Source: an uncultured Christensenella sp. (GTDB lineage Bacteria > Bacillota > Clostridia > Christensenellales > Pumilibacteraceae). Taken from it: DNA of 64,000 nt. Numbering within the stretch: position 1 is the stretch's first letter; each line of letters opens with the position of its first letter. Under the pieces are notes generated by a model. It worked only from the letters and a program-made list of their open reading frames with translations. It did no database searches and had not been told where the DNA came from. Shown piece after piece: positions 45,410 through 52,910 of this stretch. Position numbers and translations under genes: made by a program. The DNA lies in assembly GCA_910579205.1 (NCBI GenBank), contig CAJTTD010000005.1:1-64000 (forward strand), read 5' to 3'.

Positions 45410-46195
45410 TCAAAGTATTTCGCGTGCTTTGAGCCAAAGAACGGACTGCGAAAGCCCCGCGGACGTTTTTGTTTCCGCCACACACCTACAGCCGTGAGCG
45501 CGCGCAAGCGCGAGACGCGCAGTAAGATCGACATCGCCGTCGCCCAAAGGAAGGTGCGCGCTTTTATTCTGCGCGTCGTGTATATGAAAATGAAAAAGCT
45601 TATTCGCATGCGACAGTATATACGGCTCGTCGCAGTCGCCTATGCAATGCGAATGCCCTATATCAAAAGTCAGCGCAAAAACATCGCTTTCCAAAAGACA
45701 GTCCAAAACACGTTTTTCATGCTCCGCCCATCCGGCGGTATTTTCTATGCATATCTTGAGATCGGCATCGCCTATCATGCTTTCGCATACGTCGCGAAAT
45801 TTCAGATACGATCGGGCGTACATTTGCGAATACTTTTCAAACAGATACACTTTTGCGTGCGGCAAAGTAAAGTACACTCCGCGAGCCAAATGCATATTGA
45901 GAACGGGCATTCCGTTCCGCAACGCTATATCTATCGACCGCTTGACCGTGTCCGTATACGCTTGCGCGACTGCACTGTTGAAATCGGCAACGTTCAAGTT
46001 TTCGTCGAGATGCAATGTAAAATATATGCCGTTGCTATCGGCAACGCTCGATAGATCGATCTTTTGGAGCGCGTCCGTTTGATACTCGGGCAGATTCATA
46101 TTCAGTTCGATAAACTTGAGACCGAGAGAGCGGCATGCGTCTACGTTACTTTTCAAGCCGTCGTATTCTATTAATGTAGGCATTCCGATATCCAT
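45410..46195 (-). CDS. Xylose isomerase-like TIM-barrel protein, 261 aa
   Basis: AP-endonuclease-2/sugar-isomerase fold. Conserved metal-site positions are visible: IELNMNLPE, NMHLARG, CIENTAGW (Glu), TFDIGHSHC (Asp, His), FHIHDAQ and a late VAETK (Glu). The substrate is unknown; relatives include sugar isomerases and endonuclease IV. The start at 46195 overlaps the previous stop by one base (TGATG), with GAGG about ten bases upstream. Confidence 0.85.
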   Translation of the reverse strand: MDIGMPTLIEYDGLKSNVDACRSLGLKFIELNMNLPEYQTDALQKIDLSSVADSNGIYFTLHLDENLNVADFNSAVAQAYTDTVKRSIDIALRNGMPVLNMHLARGVYFTLPHAKVYLFEKYSQMYARSYLKFRDVCESMIGDADLKICIENTAGWAEHEKRVLDCLLESDVFALTFDIGHSHCIGDCDEPYILSHANKLFHFHIHDAQNKSAHLPLGDGDVDLTARLALARAHGCRCVAETKTSAGLSQSVLWLKAREIL

Positions 46196-47115
46196 CAGTC
46201 GGCATCCTCGTACACTACATTCTTTTGGAAAGTTATGTCGTCGCAAAGCACAGTCAAATACGACAGACCTTGCGAAGTGGCAAACATCATATGCGCCTCT
46301 ATCTTGCCGTCCTCATAGTAAAGCTCGTCGAACAACCAACAAGAAAACTCGTCATCGCCCAAAGGCAAGCCGTCGCATTCCGTTATGCGCGCGTTTTTAA
46401 ACACGACGCGCTCATACGGTGTTTCTCCGTCGAAGCACGCGCAGCATAAGCGCAAAAGCATGGAAATATCGCCGCCCGATTCGCAGTACTCCACGACTTC
46501 CGCATCGTGAAAGCCGAACTCTCCCGTTATGCGCTCGGGAAGCTTTTCCGCTTGCGCCGACAGCGCTTTTTTCGCGGCGAGGTTTATCCTTTTGAACTCG
46601 CGCTCGTTGGCTTTTGCCTCCGCTTTTAGCTTGTCGTAAACGCTCTTAGTAAAGTAGCCGAGCGCGGCAAGCCGCACGTCCACGACGGTTTTAGCCCACT
46701 CGGGAAGTCTATCGAGTTCGTGTTCCAGCCCACCCTCGTATCTGCGTTTAAACATCTCGATCGTCTCTGTCGGGTCGAACGGCGGACGCTCTTCATACTC
46801 CTTCATAGCCGCCGCTTTTTCTTCTTCGTACGCGGCGCGAATTTGCTCTACGCTTTCAAACTTTTTTAAATTGCCCGTTTGCGCGTCGAACATAACAAAG
46901 TCGTCCAAATCGACGTCGCCGTCGAGATCGTACGGCACAAACTCGGGCGGCGCATCGTGAGCGCGCTTTTCGCGCGCGATCTCGCGCTTCAGCTCTCTGT
47001 CGTAAAGCGCGCGGATGTCGTCGTCCGAATACTCCTTGTCCGCTATAGGCTTTTTGCAAATGCAATAATCGAGCGACTGCATAAGAGCATACCACTCTTT
47101 GGTAAAATACTTCAT
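46195..47115 (-). CDS. DUF4085-like protein, 306 aa
   Basis: It begins MKYFTKEWYALMQ, which I associate with the DUF4085 family of Firmicutes. The middle is charged and helical. The C-terminal ~110 residues are beta-rich with FHDAEVVEY and LSYLTVLCDDI. No catalytic motif was recognised. The start at 47115 overlaps the rlmD stop by four bases and has GGGGG upstream. The longer upstream reading is rlmD in another frame. Function unknown. Confidence 0.82.
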   Translation of the reverse strand: MKYFTKEWYALMQSLDYCICKKPIADKEYSDDDIRALYDRELKREIAREKRAHDAPPEFVPYDLDGDVDLDDFVMFDAQTGNLKKFESVEQIRAAYEEEKAAAMKEYEERPPFDPTETIEMFKRRYEGGLEHELDRLPEWAKTVVDVRLAALGYFTKSVYDKLKAEAKANEREFKRINLAAKKALSAQAEKLPERITGEFGFHDAEVVEYCESGGDISMLLRLCCACFDGETPYERVVFKNARITECDGLPLGDDEFSCWLFDELYYEDGKIEAHMMFATSQGLSYLTVLCDDITFQKNVVYEDAD

Positions 47116-48455
47116 TCTTTTATTCCCCCTTTCCGCTCGAGCACGCAAAGCGTCTCGACGTGATGCGTATTCGGAAACATGTCGAACGCTTTGCAGACCG
47201 ATATTTCGTAGCCTTGCGCACGGTCGCGAAAAAGCTTTATATCTCGGCACATAGTGGCGTGATTGCACGATATGTATATAAGCCTTTGCGGCTTGATATC
47301 GGCTATCGCGTTCATTACAGCCGCTCCGCAGCCCTTTCGCGGCGGATCTACGAGCACGTCGGTATTTTCCCCATCTGCGTCTATGCCGCCGAGAACGCGC
47401 TCGGTATCTCCGCAAATGTTCTCTATCTTATCGGCGTTGCAGTTGAGTTCCGCCGTCGCGTCTGCGTCCTTAACTGCTTGCGGAACGCACTCGACCGCGA
47501 TTATCTTTTTGCATTTTGCGGCGGCAAGATTGCTCGTAATGCCAATGCCGCTATAAAGATCGATAAGCGTTTCCGAGCCGACCGCGCCTATAGCTTCGGT
47601 ATACAGCTTGTCGCGCATATGATCGTTCACTTGAAAAAAAGACAGCGGCGAAAGTTCGGCTTTTACACCAAGCACGTTGACGGGCAGCTTGGCTTTGCCC
47701 TTGACAAGCCGCACGGTATCGCCTACTATCACGTTGTTCCGCCGAGTGTTTGGACAAATAAAAAAGTCGCAATATTCGGGCAGACGCGACGCGAGCTGCT
47801 TTTCCCACTCCGCCGCTTTATTCGTGTTTACTACGAGCATAGCGGACACTCCGCCGCCCACGGCGCGCAAAACGAGATGTCTGAGAATGCCCGAGCCGCT
47901 TGTCTCGTTATAAACGGACAGCCCGCGTTCGTTTGCAAAACCGCAAACTGTTTCGGCTACGGCGCGAGCGCTGTCGTGCTGCATTGCGCAATCTACCGGC
48001 TCGACGGTATGGCTGTTGCTGCGGTATAGTCCGAGCACGGTTTTTCCCCCGACCGTCGCAAAAGGCATAGATATTTTGTTGCGAAACGCTTTGTCTTCGT
48101 CGCACTCGACAAACTCTATATCCGAATAGTCGATACCCGCTATTTTGCGGAGATTGTTTTTAAGCTCGGACAGAAGTATCTCTTTACGGTACTGCGACGT
48201 AATATGCCCCGTATCGCACCCGCCGCAATTAAAGTAATGCAGACATCTGGGCGTTACTCGGTACGGCGAAGGCTGTAATATCTTTGCAGCTTTACCTACT
48301 GCGTATTTGCTTTTAACGCTCTTTACGGCAACAAGCACGCGCTCGCCTTTCAGCGTATACGGCACGAACAGCACTTTGCCGTCCACGCGCGCTATCCCTT
48401 CTCCGTCCATGCCGTTGGAGACTATTTCCGCTTCTACGGTTTCCTTTACGTTCAT
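47112..48455 (-). CDS. rlmD: 23S rRNA (uracil-C5)-methyltransferase, RlmD/RlmCD type
   Basis: SAM-dependent RumA/TrmA-family enzyme. An N-terminal TRAM domain (~1-60) is followed by a cysteine motif FNCGGCDTGH, which is part of an iron-sulphur site in relatives. The SAM-binding LIDLYSGIGI, a DPPRKG motif and the catalytic ISCNHATM (Cys) follow. Only one such gene is seen, as in Firmicutes where one RlmCD can modify two sites. The start at 48455 has no ribosome site and lies six bases behind a -10 element, a leaderless arrangement. Confidence 0.94.
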   Translation of the reverse strand: MNVKETVEAEIVSNGMDGEGIARVDGKVLFVPYTLKGERVLVAVKSVKSKYAVGKAAKILQPSPYRVTPRCLHYFNCGGCDTGHITSQYRKEILLSELKNNLRKIAGIDYSDIEFVECDEDKAFRNKISMPFATVGGKTVLGLYRSNSHTVEPVDCAMQHDSARAVAETVCGFANERGLSVYNETSGSGILRHLVLRAVGGGVSAMLVVNTNKAAEWEKQLASRLPEYCDFFICPNTRRNNVIVGDTVRLVKGKAKLPVNVLGVKAELSPLSFFQVNDHMRDKLYTEAIGAVGSETLIDLYSGIGITSNLAAAKCKKIIAVECVPQAVKDADATAELNCNADKIENICGDTERVLGGIDADGENTDVLVDPPRKGCGAAVMNAIADIKPQRLIYISCNHATMCRDIKLFRDRAQGYEISVCKAFDMFPNTHHVETLCVLERKGGIKE

Positions 48456-48461
48456 AACAGA

Positions 48462-48490
48462 ATTATATAATAAAACTCGCAACAAGTCAA
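48462..48490 (-). promoter_or_regulatory. Leaderless promoter of the rlmD operon
   Basis: Minus strand TTGACT (48490-48485), 17 bases, TATAAT (48467-48462), six bases, ATG. It probably drives rlmD, the DUF4085-like, TIM-barrel, NUDIX and DUF3795-like genes, which overlap or nearly touch. Confidence 0.83.
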
Positions 48491-48539
48491 TACATTACGC
48501 ATGCGAGCAGATAAACGTAGAAAAACAGAACGCAAACAG

Positions 48540-48568
48540 TTGACAAATGATCACGGTCGTGCTAAAAT
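48540..48568 (+). promoter_or_regulatory. tRNA-Ala promoter
   Basis: TTGACA, 17 bases, TAAAAT, with the tRNA beginning 46 bases after the -10 element. Confidence 0.8.
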
Positions 48569-48614
48569 TATTAAGCTTGACACGCACAAATCGTATCGAG
48601 TCAAACAATGCCTT

Positions 48615-48690
48615 GGGGGTATAGCTCAGTTGGTAGAGCGCTTGAATGGCATTCAAGAGGTCAGCGGTTCGAACCCGCTTATCTCCACCA
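48615..48690 (+). tRNA. tRNA-Ala (anticodon GGC), CCA encoded
   Basis: 76 bases folding as a complete cloverleaf: acceptor GGGGGTA / TATCTCC, D arm with AGCTCAGTTGGTAGAGC, anticodon arm CTTGA-ATGGCAT-TCAAG (GGC), T arm with GGTTCGAAC, discriminator A and genomic CCA at 48688-48690. Confidence 0.96.
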
Positions 48691-48697
48691 CGAAAAC

Positions 48698-48720
48698 GGA
48701 CGCGTTAAGCGTCCTTTTTT
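48698..48720 (+). terminator. tRNA-Ala terminator
   Basis: GGACGC, loop GTTAA, GCGTCC, then TTTTTT, eight bases after the CCA end. The stem is extended outward by a 20-base inverted repeat that includes the tRNA 3' end. Confidence 0.88.
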
Positions 48721-48723
48721 CGT

Positions 48724-48755
48724 GGTGGAGATAAGCATCGAAAGTGAGAACGCAC
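48724..48755. repeat. Direct repeat copy 1 (carries inverted tRNA-Ala 3' end)
   Basis: 32 bases, 30 identical to 48945-48976. Together with the preceding base, its first 14 bases (48723-48736) are the exact reverse complement of the last 14 bases of tRNA-Ala including CCA. It sits directly after the tRNA terminator. Confidence 0.85.
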
Positions 48756-48944
48756 GCCGTAGTTTTGCAAAATTCCTATACACATTAAAAAGAATACTTT
48801 ACACATTTTTTACGCATCGATATTTCGGCGTGCAGTTCGCTAGGCGCTCGGCAAAGCCGAAGCCCGCCGCGACTTCGCGGCAACCCGCTTTGTGTAATGT
48901 ACATCCCAAATAAAATTACGCCGAAAGGCGTTTTTTTGTTGCTT
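48756..48944. other. Non-coding spacer between two tRNA-end repeats
   Basis: About 190 bases between the two repeats, ending with its own hairpin terminator. A minus-strand frame of 63 codons crosses it, but it has no ribosome site and consists partly of reverse-complement tRNA sequence, so I treat it as spurious. I have the impression that similar spurious frames occur next to tRNA genes in other Clostridia, which would make this a dispersed repeat unit. Confidence 0.5.
48918..48937 (+). terminator. Hairpin terminator before repeat copy 2
   Basis: ACGCC-GAAA-GGCGT followed by TTTTTT. A GNRA-like tetraloop and a T run make it a textbook intrinsic terminator, but no gene precedes it closely. 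Confidence 0.75.
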
Positions 48945-48976
48945 GGTGGAGATAAGCATCGGAAGCGAGAACGCAC
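48945..48976. repeat. Direct repeat copy 2 (carries inverted tRNA-Ala 3' end)
   Basis: Second copy of the 32-base repeat, again directly after a terminator T run. With the preceding T it contains the 14-base reverse complement of the tRNA-Ala 3' end. The region from here to 49072 shows no gene. Confidence 0.85.
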
Positions 48977-49072
48977 AGCATCGAAATGTCGTGCGACAAA
49001 TTGTTGAGCCGAGCTTGCATATTCCGCTCGCCTACCACAGCGTCAAAGTCTATTTTTGCACATGACATACGC

Positions 49073-49101
49073 TTGAAAAAAGCGTTGATTTGTGTTATAA
49101 T
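49073..49101 (+). promoter_or_regulatory. Promoter of the deoxyribosyltransferase-like gene
   Basis: TTGAAA, 17 bases, TATAAT, with the ATG 53 bases downstream. Confidence 0.7.
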
Positions 49102-49154
49102 TTATTTGCTTAATAAAACGATAAACAGCAATTTAGCGGAGGACGGAAGTCGGT

Positions 49155-49445
49155 ATGAAAGTCGTTACTTTATGCGGCAGTATGAAATTTACAAAACAAA
49201 TGCAAGAAATTGCTATGGAACTCGAAGTTAAACACGGGTATTGTGTCCTCACCCCTGTCGGAGAAAAAATGAGGCAACTTAGCAAAATAGAAATAGAAAA
49301 CTTAGCACAAGCTCATTTCAAGAAAATCGAAATGTCCGATGCCGTTTATATTGTAAACATAGGCGGATATATCGGCGAGTCTGTTTCAAAAGAATTGCGC
49401 TATGCCAAAGAGCATAACAAGGAAATTCTTTATCACGAAAATTGA
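49155..49445 (+). CDS. Nucleoside 2-deoxyribosyltransferase-like (Rossmann/SLOG-type) protein, 96 aa
   Basis: The start MKVVTLCGSMKF and the later IGGYIGESVSKELRYAKEHNKEI match small Rossmannoid proteins related to nucleoside deoxyribosyltransferases (DUF4406-like). Such proteins bind or cleave nucleotides, and related SLOG domains act as nucleotide sensors in phage-defence systems. No partner effector is next to it here. A GGAGG lies ~14 bases upstream and a closer GGAAG about six bases upstream. Enzyme activity is not established. Confidence 0.75.
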   Translation: MKVVTLCGSMKFTKQMQEIAMELEVKHGYCVLTPVGEKMRQLSKIEIENLAQAHFKKIEMSDAVYIVNIGGYIGESVSKELRYAKEHNKEILYHEN

Positions 49446-49552
49446 TTTAAAGCAATAAGTTTTTAATTTAACATACAATATGGATAAAGTAATATTAAAG
49501 ACAGTCCACAGATGGATTGTTTTATTTTATCAAGCACCTACCACAGCGTAGT

Positions 49553-49581
49553 TTGACATTTTTTGACTTGCATGTTAAAAT
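49553..49581 (+). promoter_or_regulatory. Promoter of the 120-aa orphan gene
   Basis: TTGACA, 17 bases, TAAAAT, followed by AAGGGG and the ATG at 49603. Confidence 0.75.
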
Positions 49582-49602
49582 AATAATTAAGGGGTATGAC
49601 TT

Positions 49603-49965
49603 ATGAACGAAATTGTAATATCCGATATTTGCCTTCGACATTTTAATATCGGAGATACTATCAACAAAGAAAGTTCTTTGATTTATTATGACCATGGACA
49701 GCCACATATAATAGATATGGCAAAATGTGCCGAGAATTATTATTCTTTACATTCCGGTTCGGGACTTTGTGTTGCCGAAAGAAATATCGTGGATCAAACT
49801 ATAACATTTTACACTTGCGGGATGGTAACGAAAGTCTGTTTTACCAAGAGATTTTATTTTAATTTTCTACAAAACAAATTATTAAGCGGCAATCGAAATA
49901 AAAGATTTCATAGGCTGATTGAATTAATTAATCTTTGCGGATATACAACGTACGATATGTCATAA
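49603..49965 (+). CDS. Orphan protein of unknown function, 120 aa
   Basis: Not recognised. There is no signal peptide or membrane helix. The first ~80 residues are beta-rich with several Cys and His; the last 40 are helical and basic (NKLLSGNRNKRFHRLIELINL). AAGGGG is ~10 bases upstream, and the gene has its own consensus promoter and a terminator downstream, so it is a monocistronic unit. Its AT-rich composition, like its neighbours, suggests acquired DNA. Confidence 0.7.
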   Translation: MNEIVISDICLRHFNIGDTINKESSLIYYDHGQPHIIDMAKCAENYYSLHSGSGLCVAERNIVDQTITFYTCGMVTKVCFTKRFYFNFLQNKLLSGNRNKRFHRLIELINLCGYTTYDMS

Positions 49966-49998
49966 TACTCGTTTTACGTTACCCTCACTCCGCCAATA

Positions 49999-50046
49999 AA
50001 ACCTAAAACTAACTCCTTTCGCGAGAATTGGTTTTAGGTTTTTTCT
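49999..50046 (+). terminator. Terminator after the 120-aa orphan gene
   Basis: AAACCTAAAAC and GTTTTAGGTTT arms, with inner pairing of CTC and GAG, followed by TTTTTTC. It belongs to the gene ending at 49965. The remaining gap, 50047-50233, shows no gene. Confidence 0.8.
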
Positions 50047-50233
50047 TTGCCGTTTTCGGTGTTGCATATTGCTGTAAATGCCGTCGGCAAAATAACAATG
50101 GTTTTTGACGCTGTTCGACAGCAACATCATTATACGCTCGACAGCACGGTTGCGCGTTTGATTCTTTTCGTTTCGGCACAGTTGTTATATCAAGCCGCAG
50201 CCGCCCGCAATAAGGCAATTTTTCATTTTATAC

Positions 50234-50262
50234 TTGCTTTTGCCATTGGTTTTTGATATAAT
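50234..50262 (+). promoter_or_regulatory. Promoter of the 182-aa membrane protein gene
   Basis: TTGCTT, 17 bases, TATAAT; the ATG lies 46 bases downstream with AGGTG before it. Confidence 0.65.
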
Positions 50263-50307
50263 ACTTTTACTTAACACAGCAGTTTTGTGCGCGTTATAGG
50301 TGCTTAA

Positions 50308-50856
50308 ATGGTAGATAACGATATCATAGTAAATAGATACATGAAGAAAAGGCTTATCGCCTTTATTGCCATTATCGGTATAATTGTTGTATCTTGCATG
50401 ATCATAGGGTCGATTTTTATATTTTCCTATCGCCTACCCAAAAATTTGGATGAAACCACGGGAACTATCGCAGAAGTCGAGCAACACGATAAAGAATGGT
50501 ACGATCATATCGGCGGCGGCACGGGAGCTTATTTAAAAATTCGGCTTGATGACGGTAGATTTTTTGAAGCAATAGGCATATCATACGACAATATCGATAG
50601 AGAGCTTTTTGATAACATCAGCGTCGGAGATCAAATAAAAATAACCTATGCTGCCCGATTGGGCGGTAGAAATCGTATTTTCTCCATCGAATATAATGGC
50701 GTTGAATATTTATCGAAGGACGAAGTATTGGAAGATCTTAAAGACAGCTCCAAAACCATGACTATTGTGGGGGCAATAATAATTGCTCTGTCGGTCATTG
50801 TAGGCGGGATACTGCTATTTTTAGTATGTAATAAATATAGAAATAAGCGTTTATAA
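50308..50856 (+). CDS. Two-helix membrane protein with extracytoplasmic beta domain, 182 aa
   Basis: Membrane helices at about 15-40 and 150-172 flank an extracytoplasmic domain of ~105 residues with beta-strand character (TGTIAEVEQHDKEWYDH, YLKIRLDDGRFFEAIG, VGDQIKITYAARLGG), resembling an OB-like or DUF3592-type fold. Function unknown. AGGTG lies five bases before the first ATG. An internal Met12 is an alternative start. It is a single-gene unit. Confidence 0.75.
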   Translation: MVDNDIIVNRYMKKRLIAFIAIIGIIVVSCMIIGSIFIFSYRLPKNLDETTGTIAEVEQHDKEWYDHIGGGTGAYLKIRLDDGRFFEAIGISYDNIDRELFDNISVGDQIKITYAARLGGRNRIFSIEYNGVEYLSKDEVLEDLKDSSKTMTIVGAIIIALSVIVGGILLFLVCNKYRNKRL

Positions 50857-50952
50857 ATGATATAATATTTTATCGTCATTAAATATTCATTCCGAGTTAT
50901 TTTTCTGCCCGCTAAAGCCGTTGCAAATTACCGGTAAAATCGCACTTTAATA

Positions 50953-50981
50953 TTGACAGCCGTATTGCTTTACACTATAAT
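50953..50981 (+). promoter_or_regulatory. Leaderless promoter of the 106-aa membrane protein gene
   Basis: TTGACA, 17 bases, TATAAT, six bases, ATG at 50988. Both hexamers are perfect and there is no ribosome site. Confidence 0.83.
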
Positions 50982-50987
50982 ATTGCC

Positions 50988-51308
50988 ATGAAAGATATAT
51001 TTAACGGAAAGGTGAAGTCGAATTACATAAAGTGGGCAAAGAATCACATCATTGCCGCGAGCATAATTTGCATCGTTATTGCAACAGGTCTATTGATATT
51101 TGCTATTTTATATCATGATATCGTTTACGAGTCTCGAATAGTTCTATTTGTTATCTGCTCTCTCGGATACGCATATGCCGCAGTATACCCGCCATTGACG
51201 ATATCTTGTATCAGAAAATTTCCAAAATACAAAAGGCTATTAAACATCCTTTTGACAGACGATATTCTCATTGACGTCTCGGAAAATGACGAGCAAAATT
51301 CGTTATAG
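50988..51308 (+). CDS. Small two-helix membrane protein, 106 aa
   Basis: Helices at about 20-42 and 48-70 with a short periplasmic turn, then a basic segment and an acidic C-terminus. Not recognised. The ATG follows a perfect promoter at a distance of six bases, so the mRNA should be leaderless. It converges on the small XRE gene. Confidence 0.7.
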   Translation: MKDIFNGKVKSNYIKWAKNHIIAASIICIVIATGLLIFAILYHDIVYESRIVLFVICSLGYAYAAVYPPLTISCIRKFPKYKRLLNILLTDDILIDVSENDEQNSL

Positions 51309-51375
51309 GCTACTACTTCCCTACCTATTGTAAAATAAGCGACTTAGAATTTGAATTTTTCTATATATTTTGCAG

Positions 51376-51633
51376 TCAGTCTTTTCGGCGATCCTGTTTA
51401 CACTCCGCAATGTCTTGTTCCGTAAGATCGTCATAGCCCAAAAGCGAGTTAGGCGTTTCGCCCAAATAAAGGCATATATCCATCAGTGTCGTTAGATCCG
51501 GTTCGTTGACTCCTTTAAGCCAACGGCTGACCGTCTGTTGCGTCGTTCCGATACGGTTTGCAAGGTCTTGTTGGGTCATTTTGTGTACCGCTAACGCCTC
51601 GCGTAAGTTTTCCGAAAATTTTAATCGTTTCAT
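51376..51633 (-). CDS. Small XRE-family repressor-like protein, 85 aa
   Basis: The helix-turn-helix is clear: MTQQDLANRIGTTQQTVSRW, followed by a third and fourth helix, then a short acidic tail. It resembles phage- or plasmid-type Cro/CI repressors. AGGTG lies about eight bases before ATG 51633; ATG 51639 is too close to that site. The gene is divergent from a small Cys-rich protein gene, with paired inverted repeats between them that are likely its operators. Confidence 0.88.
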   Translation of the reverse strand: MKRLKFSENLREALAVHKMTQQDLANRIGTTQQTVSRWLKGVNEPDLTTLMDICLYLGETPNSLLGYDDLTEQDIAECKQDRRKD

Positions 51634-51665
51634 ATTCATACACCTAATATCAATATACGCGTTTT

Positions 51666-51700
51666 ACGTGTAGATTACTTGTCTTACACGTTTAGCGTGT
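51666..51700. promoter_or_regulatory. Candidate operator: nested inverted repeats between divergent genes
   Basis: ACGTGTA (51666-51672) and TACACGT (51685-51691) form one inverted repeat with a 12-base centre. ACACG-TTTAG-CGTGT (51686-51700) forms a second that shares the same half-site. They overlap the -35 region of the plus-strand promoter, the usual site for XRE repression. Confidence 0.65.
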
Positions 51701-51711
51701 GTTATTATAAT
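51683..51711 (+). promoter_or_regulatory. Promoter of the small Cys-rich gene, overlapped by operator
   Basis: CTTACA (51683-51688), 17 bases, TATAAT (51706-51711). The weak -35 lies inside the inverted repeat. Confidence 0.55.
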
Positions 51712-51753
51712 AATGCACATGAAAATTTCGCATTAAACAAAAAGGGGTTGTTT

Positions 51754-52038
51754 ATGAAAGAAGAAAACAAGAAGTGTTGGAGTTGCGCAAAATTTGAAAG
51801 GTACTACACTAAGGGATTTTGCGCACTTCAAAAAGAAAAAGTGGGATTTTGCTCTTTACAAAGTAAAATTGTGGATAAAGACGACAGTTGCAAAATGTGG
51901 AATTTTAGACAACGTGTAAGAAATATACGAAAAAAGATGGCTATAAATTCTATAATAGAAATTCGCAGTAAATTGGATGTTATCGAACAAATACTAACGG
52001 AAGAAAGAGATGCGGAAATTGCAAAAAATGAGAAATGA
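51754..52038 (+). CDS. Small Cys-rich protein of unknown function, 94 aa
   Basis: Cysteines at 8, 11, 23, 33 and 46, with C-W-S-C at the start, suggest a zinc-binding module in the first half. The second half is helical and basic, then acidic (IIEIRSKLDVIEQILTEE). The start at 51754 follows AAAGGGG by about six bases; a longer upstream reading begins inside the operator and is rejected. It is divergent from the XRE gene and probably under its control, in the manner of phage or plasmid accessory modules. Confidence 0.7.
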   Translation: MKEENKKCWSCAKFERYYTKGFCALQKEKVGFCSLQSKIVDKDDSCKMWNFRQRVRNIRKKMAINSIIEIRSKLDVIEQILTEERDAEIAKNEK

Positions 52039-52080
52039 TATTATCGACATATACAAAAACTCTCATTGATTTTTATTTTC

Positions 52081-52109
52081 TTGTCAAACATTGCTAATTA
52101 CGGTATAAT
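52081..52109 (+). promoter_or_regulatory. Promoter of the GNAT gene
   Basis: TTGTCA, 17 bases, TATAAT. The leader of about 125 bases before the ATG at 52240 contains a near-palindromic GTTCGATTCGAAC and no ORF. Confidence 0.65.
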
Positions 52110-52239
52110 ATTTCTATATTTAAAGGCAGTTCGATTCGAACTTGCAGAGCGTTTGTGTCGATAATAAAATTCGTTTTAGGTCGATATCGATGCGCAAAGG
52201 GCACAAACTCTTAAAAGTCGCAAACAGACGGAGGACTTT

Positions 52240-52767
52240 ATGTATTACGAGATCAAAACCCAAAGATTGCTGCTTAGACCGTTGAATATTTCGGACTTGA
52301 ACACCGCGCACGAATATGCTTCGGATATTGAAAACACGCGTTTTATGATGTTTATGCCAAAGCTGACGGTGGATGAAACAGCCGAATTTTTGACCGCCGT
52401 TACAAAAGAATGGGAAAAAAGCGCGCCCGATTTTTACGAATTTGCAATAGTCGCGGACGGACGGCAGATCGGCGCGGTTTCCGTATATTTGAATGAAGAT
52501 AAAACCGTCGGCGAGCTAGGCTGGATACTTAACAAGAAATATCAAAACATGGGCTATGCGACGGAAAGCGCGCTTGCGATAAAAGATTTTGCTTTGAACG
52601 TTCTACATCTCAAAAGGTTGATCGCACAATGCGATTATAGGAATGAACCGTCCTACCGTCTTATGGAAAAACTCGGATTAAAGCTCGAAAGCGACGACGG
52701 CATACGGACTTATATAAAAAGAAACGAGACGGCAAGGGAATTGACATACGGCTTGACCGTAGAATGA
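52240..52767 (+). CDS. GNAT-family N-acetyltransferase (RimJ/RimL-like), 175 aa
   Basis: The TQRLLLRPLNISDL start, a central ELGWILNKKYQNMGYATESA with the acetyl-CoA loop, and the C-terminal NEPSYRLMEKLG are typical of RimJ/RimL-like acetyltransferases acting on protein N-termini, amino acids or drugs. The substrate is not predictable. GGAGG lies six bases before the ATG. Confidence 0.92.
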   Translation: MYYEIKTQRLLLRPLNISDLNTAHEYASDIENTRFMMFMPKLTVDETAEFLTAVTKEWEKSAPDFYEFAIVADGRQIGAVSVYLNEDKTVGELGWILNKKYQNMGYATESALAIKDFALNVLHLKRLIAQCDYRNEPSYRLMEKLGLKLESDDGIRTYIKRNETARELTYGLTVE

Positions 52768-52849
52768 TAACGCTTTGACGTTATCGCCGCCTTGCCCCGC
52801 CGCAAACGGCTCATTTGAATGAGGCGTAGAACAATTTTACGGTCGGCTA

Positions 52850-52878
52850 TTGCAAAGCGCGACGGACTATGATATAAT
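52850..52878 (+). promoter_or_regulatory. Promoter of the PNPOx-like gene
   Basis: TTGCAA, 17 bases, TATAAT, 32 bases before the ATG, with AAAGGAG between. Confidence 0.72.
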
Positions 52879-52910
52879 ATTGTCAAGAGCGTTCATTCAA
52901 AGGAGAAAAA

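Noticed and set aside
46195..47415. Longer 406-codon version of the DUF4085-like gene
   Set aside because: The extra 100 codons are Arg-rich and lie over the 3' end of rlmD in another frame. The four-base overlap start with a good ribosome site at 47115 is preferred.
48785..48976. 63-codon minus-strand frame downstream of tRNA-Ala
   Set aside because: It has no ribosome site, includes reverse-complement tRNA sequence and a terminator, and probably belongs to a repeat rather than a gene.
52766..52785. Hairpin GATAACG/CGTTATC after the GNAT gene
   Set aside because: No T run follows, and the stem is short and AT-rich, so it is not called a terminator.
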